Shown one piece after another: positions 47,196 through 55,138 of a stretch of DNA of 64,000 bases. Under the pieces are notes generated by a model that saw only the letters and a list, made by a program, of their open reading frames with translations, did not search any database and was not told the origin of the DNA. Numbering within the stretch: position 1 is the stretch's first letter; each line of letters starts with the position of its first letter. Source of the DNA: a virus; the IMG/VR virus record IMGVR_UViG_3300048014_000353, positions 1 through 64,000 of that record; one strand, 5' to 3'. A program made the position numbers and the translations under genes.

Positions 47196-47482
47196 CGTGG
47201 GGTCCTCACCGTGCACCCCTTGCTGCTGAAGCCGCTGCTGCTGAAGCCGCCGCAGCAGACGATGGCCCGCGCGGGGCGCCCGACCGCATCGAGCCCACGA
47301 GCCACGAACTTGGCGCCGTCGTCGTCGCCGCAGCCGGTGCGAAAGAAGGAATCGTCCTTCTGAACGGTCACCTGCGACCAGCCGAGGAAACGAACCGCGC
47401 TCTCCGCTTCGGACGGAGGAACGTCGTCGCACGCCACCACGAGACAAGCCGCGAACGCCGAGGCAATCAACGGGAGTTTCAT
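47192..47482 (-). CDS. Small lipoprotein, paralogue of the 44827 protein
   Basis: 96 residues. Signal peptide with lipobox (PLIASAFAACLVVAC), then RFLGWSQVTVQKDD, RTGCGDDDGAKFVARGLDAV, GRPARAIVCCGGFS and CTV near the end, the same order of conserved residues as in 44827-45135. Exported; role unknown, exclusion or conversion is possible. Confidence 0.6.
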   Translation of the reverse strand: MKLPLIASAFAACLVVACDDVPPSEAESAVRFLGWSQVTVQKDDSFFRTGCGDDDGAKFVARGLDAVGRPARAIVCCGGFSSSGFSSKGCTVRTPR

Positions 47483-48636
47483 GCAACCTCCTTCGGGAAT
47501 TGACGGACGTGGAGATCGAGCGGGAGCTCCGCGAGGTCGCCCCCCTTCCGATCAAGAAGCTGGAGACAATTGGAGCTCGTCGCGACGCCGATTGGTGTTT
47601 CGCGCGGGAGGCCGAGGACGCTCGGGTGCAACCCCGTCATCGCCGCCATGGCGACGGGCCCCATGGCCTCGGGGTTGGTGACCACGACGTGCACGGGGAT
47701 CGACGAGTCGAAGGGGCGCGCGCCCGCCTGCTTGAAGAAGGCGGGCGTCCCCGCCTTGGCGCAGTCGGCGAGGATGCGGCGTGCCCATTGGAGGTCGAAG
47801 GGGCGGGAACCCGGCCCACTCTCGCCCCCCACGATGACCCAAGATCGCGGACGCGCGTGGCGGAGGAATCCTCCCGGGACCCATTCCATCGTGTCCCGAT
47901 CGAGGTGGCCGCTCTCCCAGAGAAACGCGCCGATGTCGACGCGCTCCAGCAGCGGCTCGCACGAGAGGAAGCGAATCGCCGCGGGGATTGCGCAGAGGTC
48001 CGGGATGCGCTCGTCGGCGCGCTTCTGGTCTTCCACCGACACCCCGAGGTGCACGTTGGGAAGCGGCCAGGGGACCGCCGCCCCTTCCTCGCTGACGACC
48101 AGGTAGTCCGGCGCGCCGGTGTCCTCCGGCGGGAGGCCGAAGTACGCCTCGATGCGCCTCGATTCCGCGAGGCGCTTGAACATTGCCACCTGCGCTCGGA
48201 ACGCGGGCGAGAGCATCACCTCGCGCATGCGCGTGGAGCGCTTGGTGAGCACCTGGAACGTGTGCCGCGGCGCCGCGGCCATGACGCCGAACACAGCCGC
48301 GATCTCGTCCACGTCGACCTCCTCGTAGAAGAGGTCCCCCATGTCGGCGACGAAGATGCGCGAGGGCTTCCGGAGCTTCAGCGGCATCGTGAGATCCGGC
48401 AGCCAGAGCCGCGACTCGCCCGTCCACTGCGGACCGTGCGCGGTGAAGGTCGCGAGCCCTCCGTACTTCTTCGTCTTACGCAGACGAGTCGAGATGAGCC
48501 GCTCGGCGTAGCAGCCGCCGACCCCGCGGGCGCCCCCGCAGCCGGGGCTCACGCGCCGGCAGCCGTTGACGATGGGCCACGAGTGGCCGAGCGAGCCGTC
48601 GTCGTTTCTGCACCATTCGATCGTCGTCTTGCCCAT
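47479..48636 (-). CDS. Phage Gp37/Gp68 family protein (DUF5131)
   Basis: 385 residues from ATG 48636. Starts TTIEWCRNDDGSLGHSWPIV, NGCRRVSPGCGGARGVGGCY, then RIFVADMGDLFYEEVDVDEI, RHTFQVLTKRSTRM and LPNVHLGVSVEDQKRADERI; later FLSCEPLLERVDI and WVIVGGESGPGSRPF. These are the landmarks of the Gp37/Gp68 family, with a CxxxC...C cluster like radical-SAM-related proteins. Biochemical role unknown to me; widespread in phages. Confidence 0.85.
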   Translation of the reverse strand: MGKTTIEWCRNDDGSLGHSWPIVNGCRRVSPGCGGARGVGGCYAERLISTRLRKTKKYGGLATFTAHGPQWTGESRLWLPDLTMPLKLRKPSRIFVADMGDLFYEEVDVDEIAAVFGVMAAAPRHTFQVLTKRSTRMREVMLSPAFRAQVAMFKRLAESRRIEAYFGLPPEDTGAPDYLVVSEEGAAVPWPLPNVHLGVSVEDQKRADERIPDLCAIPAAIRFLSCEPLLERVDIGAFLWESGHLDRDTMEWVPGGFLRHARPRSWVIVGGESGPGSRPFDLQWARRILADCAKAGTPAFFKQAGARPFDSSIPVHVVVTNPEAMGPVAMAAMTGLHPSVLGLPRETPIGVATSSNCLQLLDRKGGDLAELPLDLHVRQFPKEVA

Positions 48637-48644
48637 GGCGGCCC

Positions 48645-48998
48645 CTACGCGCTCTCGCGGTCCCACTCGACCGGGAGCGTGTCGTGGGTCGTGTCCATCA
48701 GCGACGCGACGTCGTCGGTGGGGCGCGCCTCGGAGGGCTCGCCCGGCCGTCCCGACCCCGACACCCGCGCGAGCTCGACGAAGCGCGCCGTGACCGTCCC
48801 GTCCGCGCTCGTGTCGCGCACGAGCCACTCGAGCACCGCGCCCCGGCCACCTGTCTCCCGCAGCGTGTCCATCATCCCCTCCAGCGTCCCGCCGAGCGCG
48901 ATCCGCCGCGCGCCCCGGCGCACCTGGTAGAGCGGCGGCCGCACCCGAGCCCGAATCTCCACGCTCTCGACCGCAGCTTCGTTCGATACGGCTTCCAT
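48645..48998 (-). CDS. Hypothetical protein, 117 aa
   Basis: ATG 48998, GGGAGG site. Beta-rich N-terminus (VEIRARVRPPLYQVRRGARR; IALGGTLEGMMDTLRET), acidic C-terminus (EARPTDDVASLMDTTHDTLP). No family recognised. Confidence 0.5.
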   Translation of the reverse strand: MEAVSNEAAVESVEIRARVRPPLYQVRRGARRIALGGTLEGMMDTLRETGGRGAVLEWLVRDTSADGTVTARFVELARVSGSGRPGEPSEARPTDDVASLMDTTHDTLPVEWDRESA

Positions 48999-49045
48999 CC
49001 TGGCCTCCCTCGTTTGAACCCCACACGGCCACGCCACGACCCTTT

Positions 49046-49912
49046 TTACGCCGCCGCCTCCTGCGCCTCGCGCCGCCGGCAGCGGCTCCCCGGCCGCGCC
49101 ATCCGGTCGGCGACGACGGCGTCCACGGCCGCGCACGCGAGCACGTACGGCTTCTTTTTCATGGGCAGGAGCCCGCCGTCGCGGAGCCAGATGCGCAGGG
49201 TCTCGCGCGAGATCCGCACGCGGAGCTCCGCCTCCCGAAGGCTCTCGGTCCCCTCGGTGGGCGGGTCGCGGCGCTCGGCGACGATCTGGTCGATGACCAC
49301 GCTCGGCACGCGCCAGGACGTTCCGCGCGCTCCCTTCCGCGCGACGCCCGCTTCCTTCAGCCAATCCCGGAGCGTGCTCGACGAGATGCCGCGCGCGCGG
49401 GCGGCCGGATGCACGATCTCGCTTGCGAGCCACGCCTGCACGGCGTCGTCGGCGTCCATCGAATCGACGAAGCGCTTGGCCGCCCCCTTCCGCGCCCGCG
49501 TCCCTCGGTGGAAGGTCTGGATGCGCTTGGTCTTGATCCCCATGGCCGCCAGGATTCGGCGGAAGGACGCGCCCGTATATCCGCAGCGGGCGGCCGCCGC
49601 GCTCACCGACTCGCATCCTTGCGGCACGCCGCGCGGCAGCTCGAGTTGGCCCACGCGCTCGTAGACCGCGTAACGACCGCGGCCGAGTCGGCGGGCAATC
49701 TGGTCGAGCGTTGCCTCCTGCCACTCGCTCCGAAGGAACTGGTCCTCGTCCGCGGTCCAGTGCCGCCGGACTGCGAGCCCGAGGACACGGACACGGTGAA
49801 AGACCGCCGCGCGCGAGCGGTGCGGGAGCGCGGCGTGGGTGGCCTTGACGCTCTTGGCGTAGAGCGCGCGCAAGATAGCGTCCTCCTCCGAGGTCCAGCG
49901 CACGCCGTTCAT
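49046..49912 (-). CDS. Protein with repeated HTH/SANT-like domains, 288 aa
   Basis: ATG 49912. Begins with two SANT/Myb-like units (VRWTSEEDAILRALYAKS, HAALPHRSRAAVFHRV; HWTADEDQFLRSEWQEATLD, QIARRLGRGRYAVYERV), then several further HTH segments (SVSAAAARCGYTGASFRRIL; AARARGISSSTLRDWLKEAG; LREAELRVRISRETLRIWLR). It could bind repetitive DNA sites or act as a regulator. Coupled to the small membrane gene upstream. Confidence 0.65.
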   Translation of the reverse strand: MNGVRWTSEEDAILRALYAKSVKATHAALPHRSRAAVFHRVRVLGLAVRRHWTADEDQFLRSEWQEATLDQIARRLGRGRYAVYERVGQLELPRGVPQGCESVSAAAARCGYTGASFRRILAAMGIKTKRIQTFHRGTRARKGAAKRFVDSMDADDAVQAWLASEIVHPAARARGISSSTLRDWLKEAGVARKGARGTSWRVPSVVIDQIVAERRDPPTEGTESLREAELRVRISRETLRIWLRDGGLLPMKKKPYVLACAAVDAVVADRMARPGSRCRRREAQEAAA

Positions 49913-50061
49913 GCGCGCCTCCGAAAGGCCGTGACGACGTCCACGCTCGGCGTCTCGGCGCGCCGGGCGACCACAGGCCCCTCGTCGCTTCGACGAAGGA
50001 GGTGCCGCCGGTACAACCAGCCAATGACCAATGCAACCGCGACAACGTCGGACACGTACAT
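49909..50061 (-). CDS. Small single-span membrane protein, 50 aa
   Basis: ATG 50061 preceded by GCAGGAGCGCAGG. One transmembrane helix (YVSDVVAVALVIGWLYRRHL), basic cytoplasmic tail. The alternative ATG at 50076 overlaps operator copy 13. Confidence 0.5.
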   Translation of the reverse strand: MYVSDVVAVALVIGWLYRRHLLRRSDEGPVVARRAETPSVDVVTAFRRRA

Positions 50062-50075
50062 CCTGCGCTCCTGCA

Positions 50076-50093
50076 TGACTCGCAAACGAGTCA
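50076..50093. promoter_or_regulatory. Operator copy 13
   Basis: TGACTCGCAAACGAGTCA, identical to copy 3, 15 bases before the start of the small membrane gene. No defined -10 follows at 17 bp. Confidence 0.55.
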
Positions 50094-50334
50094 GTCCATC
50101 CACGGGGCACACGCTCGCTCGAGATGCGTCGGCCACATCCGAGGGCAACGCGATCGGCTAGAACGCCACGTCTCAGCCGACGCGTCGTTCGTCGCGGGGC
50201 AAGCCCCACGTTGACTCGATTACTAGTCGAGTGTGAGCGGTGGGGGTAAGTTTCAATGGCGTCTCAATGGTAGAGATGAGGCGAATTTGTGCGATCTCCG
50301 CGTGAGACGAGGCGTATTCGCGCCGACCGTGTCT
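50094..50334. promoter_or_regulatory. Intergenic region with operator copy 14 at 50212-50229
   Basis: It holds TGACTCGATTACTAGTCG (50212-50229) with a -35-like TTGACT at 50211-50216 on the plus strand but no -10 I would accept, and separates two minus-strand operons. No gene seen in it. Confidence 0.45.
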
Positions 50335-50778
50335 TCAACCTTCGTCGGGCACGAGGCGCGGTAGATCGCCGTGGTGCACGCGGCTCGCGTCGGCGATCGA
50401 CGTGCCGCACCGGTAGCAGCCCGCGAGCGCTTTGGCGCTGGCGGGGATCGCCTGCGAGTAGAGCTCGTCGTCGTTGCAGAACGGACAGAGCGGCCAGCCG
50501 TCCTCGCGGAGCGCGCAGACGTCATAGCGGTGAAGGCCGTCCTTGCCGCCGAGCCCTTGCAGCTTCTTGGCATCGGCCTCGGCATCCGCGCGCGTCACGA
50601 AGCGGCCGTGGGCGCACGACGAAAGGAAATAACCGTGCTCGCGTCGAGCGCGGCACTTCAGGCACGGCGTCTGGACGCAGGAGACGACGACGGCCCACCG
50701 CGCGATCTCGCCCGCGCAGTCGGCGCATGGGCACCGCGGGACCCACGCGGGGGGCTTTTCGAACGCATCGTCCCTCAC
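50335..50778 (-). CDS. Cysteine-rich protein with several CxxC pairs, 147 aa
   Basis: GTG 50778, overlapping the upstream stop. CPCADCAGE, VQTPCLKCRARREHG, PLCPFCNDDELY and GCYRCGTSIAD: four zinc-ribbon-like pairs, giving two zinc sites. No enzymatic motif. Last gene of its operon. Confidence 0.5.
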   Translation of the reverse strand: MRDDAFEKPPAWVPRCPCADCAGEIARWAVVVSCVQTPCLKCRARREHGYFLSSCAHGRFVTRADAEADAKKLQGLGGKDGLHRYDVCALREDGWPLCPFCNDDELYSQAIPASAKALAGCYRCGTSIADASRVHHGDLPRLVPDEG

Positions 50779-51311
50779 CAGCCCCACCAGCCTTTGATCT
50801 TGGCGACGGGAATCTCGTACAGCATGCCGTTGCCCCCTTCGCCGTAGATCCCCGTGACCGAAACGTTGCTCATGTAGGCCCGAAAGCGTGCCTCAACAAT
50901 CGAAGGAGAGTCGTCGGTCGAGAAACGGCCGAGCGCGCAGTCGGAGGAATCGCAGTCAAACCAGAGATACCACCACTCATCCCGCGGATGGCGAGCGGGG
51001 CGGCAGAGAAGCGCGACGTCGTCACCGAGCTCTCCGAGCCTCGTATGGTGTTGGCCCATGTTGGCGACGTTCGCCGCGAGCTTGAACGGGTCGGGCTCGT
51101 AGCGCGAGATCAGGAACGCGACGACAGGCGTGAGGTACGGCGTCCATGCGGAGAGGAACGACTCGGCGACGTACTCGACCTTCCACCCCGTGTTCCTCCT
51201 AGTGAGGTCGATCCGCATGTCTTCCCAGTCCGTAGGGTCGGGATATTCGCACCGCGAGGGCATGTAGTTGAAGAACGCGTCCGTGTCGTCGCCCGAGGAG
51301 ATCATGGACAT
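50775..51311 (-). CDS. Hypothetical protein, 178 aa
   Basis: ATG 51311. Aromatic and acidic segments (FFNYMPSRCEYPDPTDWEDM; FLSAWTPYLTPVVAFLISRY; EWWYLWFDCDSSDCALGRF). No family recognised. Confidence 0.5.
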   Translation of the reverse strand: MSMISSGDDTDAFFNYMPSRCEYPDPTDWEDMRIDLTRRNTGWKVEYVAESFLSAWTPYLTPVVAFLISRYEPDPFKLAANVANMGQHHTRLGELGDDVALLCRPARHPRDEWWYLWFDCDSSDCALGRFSTDDSPSIVEARFRAYMSNVSVTGIYGEGGNGMLYEIPVAKIKGWWGW

Positions 51312-51838
51312 GCGGGAGCCTCCAGCGACTTCATCGCCTGCACGTACCAGACGTTGTCGATGTCCTTGTCCGTGATCTGCACGAGGTCCTCGGGCTTGCC
51401 GAGCACGCCCCACCACGACTCGCATCCGAAGACGATGCGCTTCAAGTCGGGCACCCAGATGGCCGGGTTGTGGAACGCATGGGAGACCTCGAGCACGCCG
51501 GTCTGCGCGTGGAATCGGGCGGACGCCTGGAGCGCGATGTCGCCGAGGTAGATCCCGAGGTACGTCTTCTTCTCGTCGGTGCAGGGGCGTACCGCCACGA
51601 AGCGGCCGACGGTCTTCCGTCCGTAGTGGATGACCTCTGACTCGGCGTTCGTGATCCCCATGACCTCGATCGGGTACGTGATGCGCTCGAGCGGCTCCGC
51701 GAGCATCTCAGCCATCCAATCGACGCACGCCTTCTTATCGTCGGGCGCCGTCAGCGACGCCTTGTAGGCGGCGGCGATCTTCGCGTCGATCGCTTTTTGC
51801 TGCGCGTGGAGCTTCTTGAGTTCTTTCTTCGGATTCAT
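51302..51838 (-). CDS. Hypothetical protein, 178 aa
   Basis: ATG 51838. N-terminal Lys-rich coiled coil (ELKKLHAQQKAIDAKIAAAY), then a beta-rich globular part (YLGIYLGDIALQASARFHAQ; GVLEVSHAFHNPAIWVPDLK; RIVFGCESWWGVLG). Possibly an SH3- or OB-like fold. Function unknown. Confidence 0.5.
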   Translation of the reverse strand: MNPKKELKKLHAQQKAIDAKIAAAYKASLTAPDDKKACVDWMAEMLAEPLERITYPIEVMGITNAESEVIHYGRKTVGRFVAVRPCTDEKKTYLGIYLGDIALQASARFHAQTGVLEVSHAFHNPAIWVPDLKRIVFGCESWWGVLGKPEDLVQITDKDIDNVWYVQAMKSLEAPACP

Positions 51839-52176
51839 GGGGACCCTCGGCGCCGGCGCGCCCGTTCGATGCGTTGAAAGACGTCCGCGCGTGTCGCGCA
51901 TTCGCATGGGGCGCCCACATTGGCTTCGCAAAGCGCGCGAACCTCGGGCCAAGGCTTCGCATGCAGCGCGAGCTCCGCGCGCAACGCCGCGCGCGCTTCG
52001 CTCTCTTTGCGGCGAACATCGGCGAAGAAGTCGCGGGTCTCGTCGACCACGCGGCGCTGTCTGTCCTCCTCAATGGCATCGGCTTCACGATGCCTACGCT
52101 CGACGAGCGCCGAAACGGCGAACACGAAGACGAGTTCGAACAAGACAGCGCAGCCGAGGATCGGTAGGTCGCTCAC
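51835..52176 (-). CDS. Single-span membrane protein with coiled coil, 113 aa
   Basis: GTG 52176 overlapping the neighbour's stop. N-terminal transmembrane helix (LGCAVLFELVFVFAVSALVE), then a long charged helix (EDRQRRVVDETRDFFADVRR) and CEANVGAPCECATRADVF. Topology resembles spanin- or Rz-like proteins, but there is no lysis context. Confidence 0.5.
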   Translation of the reverse strand: MSDLPILGCAVLFELVFVFAVSALVERRHREADAIEEDRQRRVVDETRDFFADVRRKESEARAALRAELALHAKPWPEVRALCEANVGAPCECATRADVFQRIERARRRRGSP

Positions 52177-52643
52177 GCTCCGCAGCCTTCCTCACGGTTG
52201 GCGCGCGCGAGGGCGCGCCGAATGGCATCGGCTCTTGCCTCCGAGAGTCCCACGCCCTCGAACGCCGCGAGCACCGCGACCCACCGCGGCGGGTGGCTGA
52301 GGTCGAGGAACATCGGCCACCCCCCAAAGCAGGGCGTTTCCGAACACCCCAACGTGGACAGGGACATCGCGTCGATGTCGGCGCCCGGCTTTGCGAGGGT
52401 GAAGGCGAGCAGGCTCGCGAACGCGTGCGCGCCGAGGGTGAGCCCGTGCACCTTCAGGCCCTCATAGCGGTAGGCCTCCACGAGGCGCAGGGCACGGTCG
52501 GGCGCCGACGCGTCGTAGGGGATGGTCGCGGGGGGAGTCGGGGGCCCAGGAGGGGCCCCTGGCAGCCTGTATCGCCAGTCCGGTGTGCTCGGGTAGACCT
52601 TCACGTGGTCGTCGTCGCGCGTCTCCGCTTCCGCTTGGAGCAT
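52173..52643 (-). CDS. Hypothetical protein, 156 aa
   Basis: ATG 52643. Pro-rich N-terminal third (PGAPPGPPTPPATIPY), then helices (LRLVEAYRYEGLKVHGLTLG, AHAFASLLAFTLAKPGADID) and a Cys pair (LGCSETPCFGGWPMFLDLS). No family recognised. Confidence 0.5.
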   Translation of the reverse strand: MLQAEAETRDDDHVKVYPSTPDWRYRLPGAPPGPPTPPATIPYDASAPDRALRLVEAYRYEGLKVHGLTLGAHAFASLLAFTLAKPGADIDAMSLSTLGCSETPCFGGWPMFLDLSHPPRWVAVLAAFEGVGLSEARADAIRRALARANREEGCGA

Positions 52644-52981
52644 GCCAGCTCCCCCTGTCGTCGCAGCGCGCGGTTCTCTTCGAGAAGCGCGGAGCACCGC
52701 GCCTGGGTGGATGAGAGGTTGTCGAGCATCGTGTCGTGGTCGGCGATGACGTGCGCGATGGCTTCGTTGACGGTGTCGTCGTGGGCGACGAGCTCGCGCA
52801 GGCGGACCACCGCGCTTCGGAACGTTGGCCTAGCCTCGATGGCAGGGCCGTCCGACTTGAACGCCCCGCACGCTTCGCACCCGGCTTCGACGACGGGGCT
52901 AGCGTTGCGGTGGTCGCAGACGGGGCAGACGCCCCGCTGCGCGTCGGGTCGAACGTCTCTCACGGTGAGGGTCTTCGTCAT
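52601..52981 (-). CDS. Zinc-ribbon plus coiled-coil protein, 126 aa
   Basis: ATG 52981. CPVCDHRNASPVVEAGCEAC is a zinc ribbon; the C-terminal two thirds form a coiled coil (RLRELVAHDDTVNEAIAHVI; LDNLSSTQARCSALLEENRA). It overlaps the next gene by 43 bases. Confidence 0.55.
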   Translation of the reverse strand: MTKTLTVRDVRPDAQRGVCPVCDHRNASPVVEAGCEACGAFKSDGPAIEARPTFRSAVVRLRELVAHDDTVNEAIAHVIADHDTMLDNLSSTQARCSALLEENRALRRQGELACSKRKRRRATTTT

Positions 52982-53421
52982 CGGCGGTCTCCTTCGGCGG
53001 CGAGCGGAAGCGACTCCATCCACTGGCGGATCTCTTCCATGCGGCCCCGCGCAGCGTCCATCCGCTCGTGGGTCTCGGCGTACGTCTTGTCCGTGACGCC
53101 GGACGTACTGAGGTCTCGACGGAACGCGCGGACGTTGCGGAGCTCGTAGTGAATGGCGGCGAGCATCGACGCCTCGCGCACCTCCATCGGCGTCATCTGC
53201 GTCGAATGGATCACGCTCTCGAGCATGTCCACCACGTGATGGAACGCGACGTCGTGTTCGTAACGGTACTCCGGCGGGTACAGCGGACGTGCGGCTGCGC
53301 GCTGCGGAGCTTCGACGAGCGCGGGGGAAGGGGAGATCTCGACGCCGCAGCCGGGGCACGTCGGGTCGTTGGGGGCGATGACCGCGCCGCACCGGCAGCG
53401 GGAGGATGTGCGGACGCTCAT
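52978..53421 (-). CDS. Zinc-ribbon protein, 147 aa
   Basis: ATG 53421. CRCGAVIAPNDPTCPGCGVE is a classic zinc ribbon, followed by a helical domain (FHHVVDMLESVIHSTQMTPM; REASMLAAIHYELRNVRAFR). Function unknown; similar ribbon-plus-helix proteins occur throughout this operon. Confidence 0.55.
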   Translation of the reverse strand: MSVRTSSRCRCGAVIAPNDPTCPGCGVEISPSPALVEAPQRAAARPLYPPEYRYEHDVAFHHVVDMLESVIHSTQMTPMEVREASMLAAIHYELRNVRAFRRDLSTSGVTDKTYAETHERMDAARGRMEEIRQWMESLPLAAEGDRR

Positions 53422-54323
53422 CGGCCCCGCGCGCATGCGATGCGTTCAGCGCGGAAGATCCGAACGGCGCGCCGAAGCGCCTCGTGTCGAAGCGCGCGTT
53501 CGCGCTGCCAGGCGACCACGAAGGCGCGCGCACGTCGATCGTCCGTGTCGGCCGTTCGATCGTGGTACGGCGCGTCCCCGAAGGTGGCGAGCTGGGGTCG
53601 ATTGGCGTGCCAGCCGTCCGGTGACGTCGGCCTGTAGGAGTTGTATGGGAGCCCCTTGCCGGACCTGTTGCGGACCGTCTCGCTCACGCGTTCGACGATC
53701 GCGATGACGCGCGGATCGGTGTTGAAGATGGCTCTCGCAAGGTGCTTCACGTCGAAGATGCGATAGTCGGACTTCCGCGAGGGCATCGGTGCGCAACCAT
53801 GGTCTGAGCTCGGCTCCATGAGCGAGTCGGCGATCGGAGCAGGCTCAATGGGCTGCGTCGTCGCTCTGGCCAGCAGAAGCCTCGGTTGTTGCAAGCGCCA
53901 GCGCTGGGCCGCAATCATATTTCTCGGCCCGTAATCGACTAGGTCCATCCACTGATCGGCTGTGACCTTGCTGGTCCAGTCGTCTTCCGAACGATCGAGG
54001 ATCGTAAGGGTACGTGGGCCGAGCATCGACACGGAGGTCAAGTCACAACCCTGGAGCCGGGTGCCAAGGTCCCACTCGAACGTTGCGATGGCGTTTTCGA
54101 TACCTTGTGCAACGCGCAGCCTGTCTTCGGTACTGAGTTCGCGCCAAAGGTCTGATGCGTAGAGGACGTCACCTACCAGTGTGCGAAGCCGCCTGGGAGT
54201 TACGAACTGGACCGGCAACGCCGGCGCATCGAGTGCTGGGTCGTACGCGCAGGGAAAGCCTCGCAATCGTACGACCTCGTCGTCCAGCGCGAGCTGCAAG
54301 AGCTGAAGGTTCGCTGTCGTCAT
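53418..54323 (-). CDS. Hypothetical protein, 301 aa
   Basis: ATG 54323. N-terminal part helical (LQLLQLALDDEVVRLRGFPC), a middle part with LTILDRSEDDWTSKVTADQW, and a C-terminal part with RIFDVKHLARAIFNTDPRVI and AIVERVSETVRNR. No family recognised; local codon use is slightly less GC-rich in the first half. Confidence 0.5.
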   Translation of the reverse strand: MTTANLQLLQLALDDEVVRLRGFPCAYDPALDAPALPVQFVTPRRLRTLVGDVLYASDLWRELSTEDRLRVAQGIENAIATFEWDLGTRLQGCDLTSVSMLGPRTLTILDRSEDDWTSKVTADQWMDLVDYGPRNMIAAQRWRLQQPRLLLARATTQPIEPAPIADSLMEPSSDHGCAPMPSRKSDYRIFDVKHLARAIFNTDPRVIAIVERVSETVRNRSGKGLPYNSYRPTSPDGWHANRPQLATFGDAPYHDRTADTDDRRARAFVVAWQRERALRHEALRRAVRIFRAERIACARGR

Positions 54324-54745
54324 CCGGTCGTCTCCTTCGGTTCGGTGCTTTCAGGCAGTCGGTCCCCTTCGCCGAGCGTCATCGTGAGGAGCGGGTCGCA
54401 CGAGGAACGAAGGACCGGGTCGCACTCGGAGAGATTCGCGCGCGCCTTGGCGAGCGCGAGGGCGACGGCGCGCACTCGCTTCGCGAGCGTGTGGAGGTTC
54501 TCGTCTTCGAGCGCGCGCTCGAGTTCCGTGAGGCCGGCGTCGTCGATCGCCTGGTCGCGATCCTCACGGAGTCTCTGCACCGTCCGGCGTTCGGCGTCGA
54601 GCGCGCTCAGTAGCCGCCGTACGGCCTCCTTCGTGATGTCCGTGTGGCAGACGTAGGGGTCGGCGAACCACGCGCGGATCTGCTCCACAGTCTCGAGCTT
54701 CGACAGGACTGCGCGGGTCTCGTCGTCCCAACCCCGGTTCGTCAT
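54320..54745 (-). CDS. Hypothetical helical protein, 141 aa
   Basis: ATG 54745. AVLSKLETVEQIRAWFADPY, REDRDQAIDDAGLTELERAL, EDENLHTLAKRVRAVALALA: acidic alpha-helical protein. Start overlaps are typical of the operon. A possible 18-codon ORF lies between it and the next gene. Confidence 0.5.
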   Translation of the reverse strand: MTNRGWDDETRAVLSKLETVEQIRAWFADPYVCHTDITKEAVRRLLSALDAERRTVQRLREDRDQAIDDAGLTELERALEDENLHTLAKRVRAVALALAKARANLSECDPVLRSSCDPLLTMTLGEGDRLPESTEPKETTG

Positions 54746-54796
54746 AGCGGCTACTCCCACGTTTCCTTTGCCTGAATAATCTGCGACGGATGCACT

Positions 54797-55138
54797 TCAC
54801 CGGCCATGGGCTTCTCTTTCTTCGGTCGTCGTCGCGAGGTCTTCCCCGGCCGCACGCGCGCGAGCCATGCGAATCGCGGCCTCTTTGGACTCGAAGCGAG
54901 CGGTGTTCGTGCCATCGACCGTCCGTGCGACCCAGTAGCCTGGGCGGATCTCGAAGACCTCCCAATCGTCCCGCTTCCCCTTGAAATGGAAGCACGTCGC
55001 CGACGCGAGCGCGCGCTCCTCCGCTTCGTCGAGCAGCTGCGCGAGGGAGGCGCGGTCGCGCCCGTACGCCCAATCACTCCGGTCTTTGGCGAGGCCGTTG
55101 GTTCGGAGCCACGCGCCCGCCCGCTCGAGGTTCGTCAT
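54797..55138 (-). CDS. Hypothetical protein, 113 aa
   Basis: ATG 55138. Helix (RASLAQLLDEAEERALASAT), then a beta part (FHFKGKRDDWEVFEIRPGYW; ARFESKEAAIRMARARAAGE) resembling a small double-stranded-RNA or PUA-like fold. Unassigned. Confidence 0.5.
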   Translation of the reverse strand: MTNLERAGAWLRTNGLAKDRSDWAYGRDRASLAQLLDEAEERALASATCFHFKGKRDDWEVFEIRPGYWVARTVDGTNTARFESKEAAIRMARARAAGEDLATTTEEREAHGR

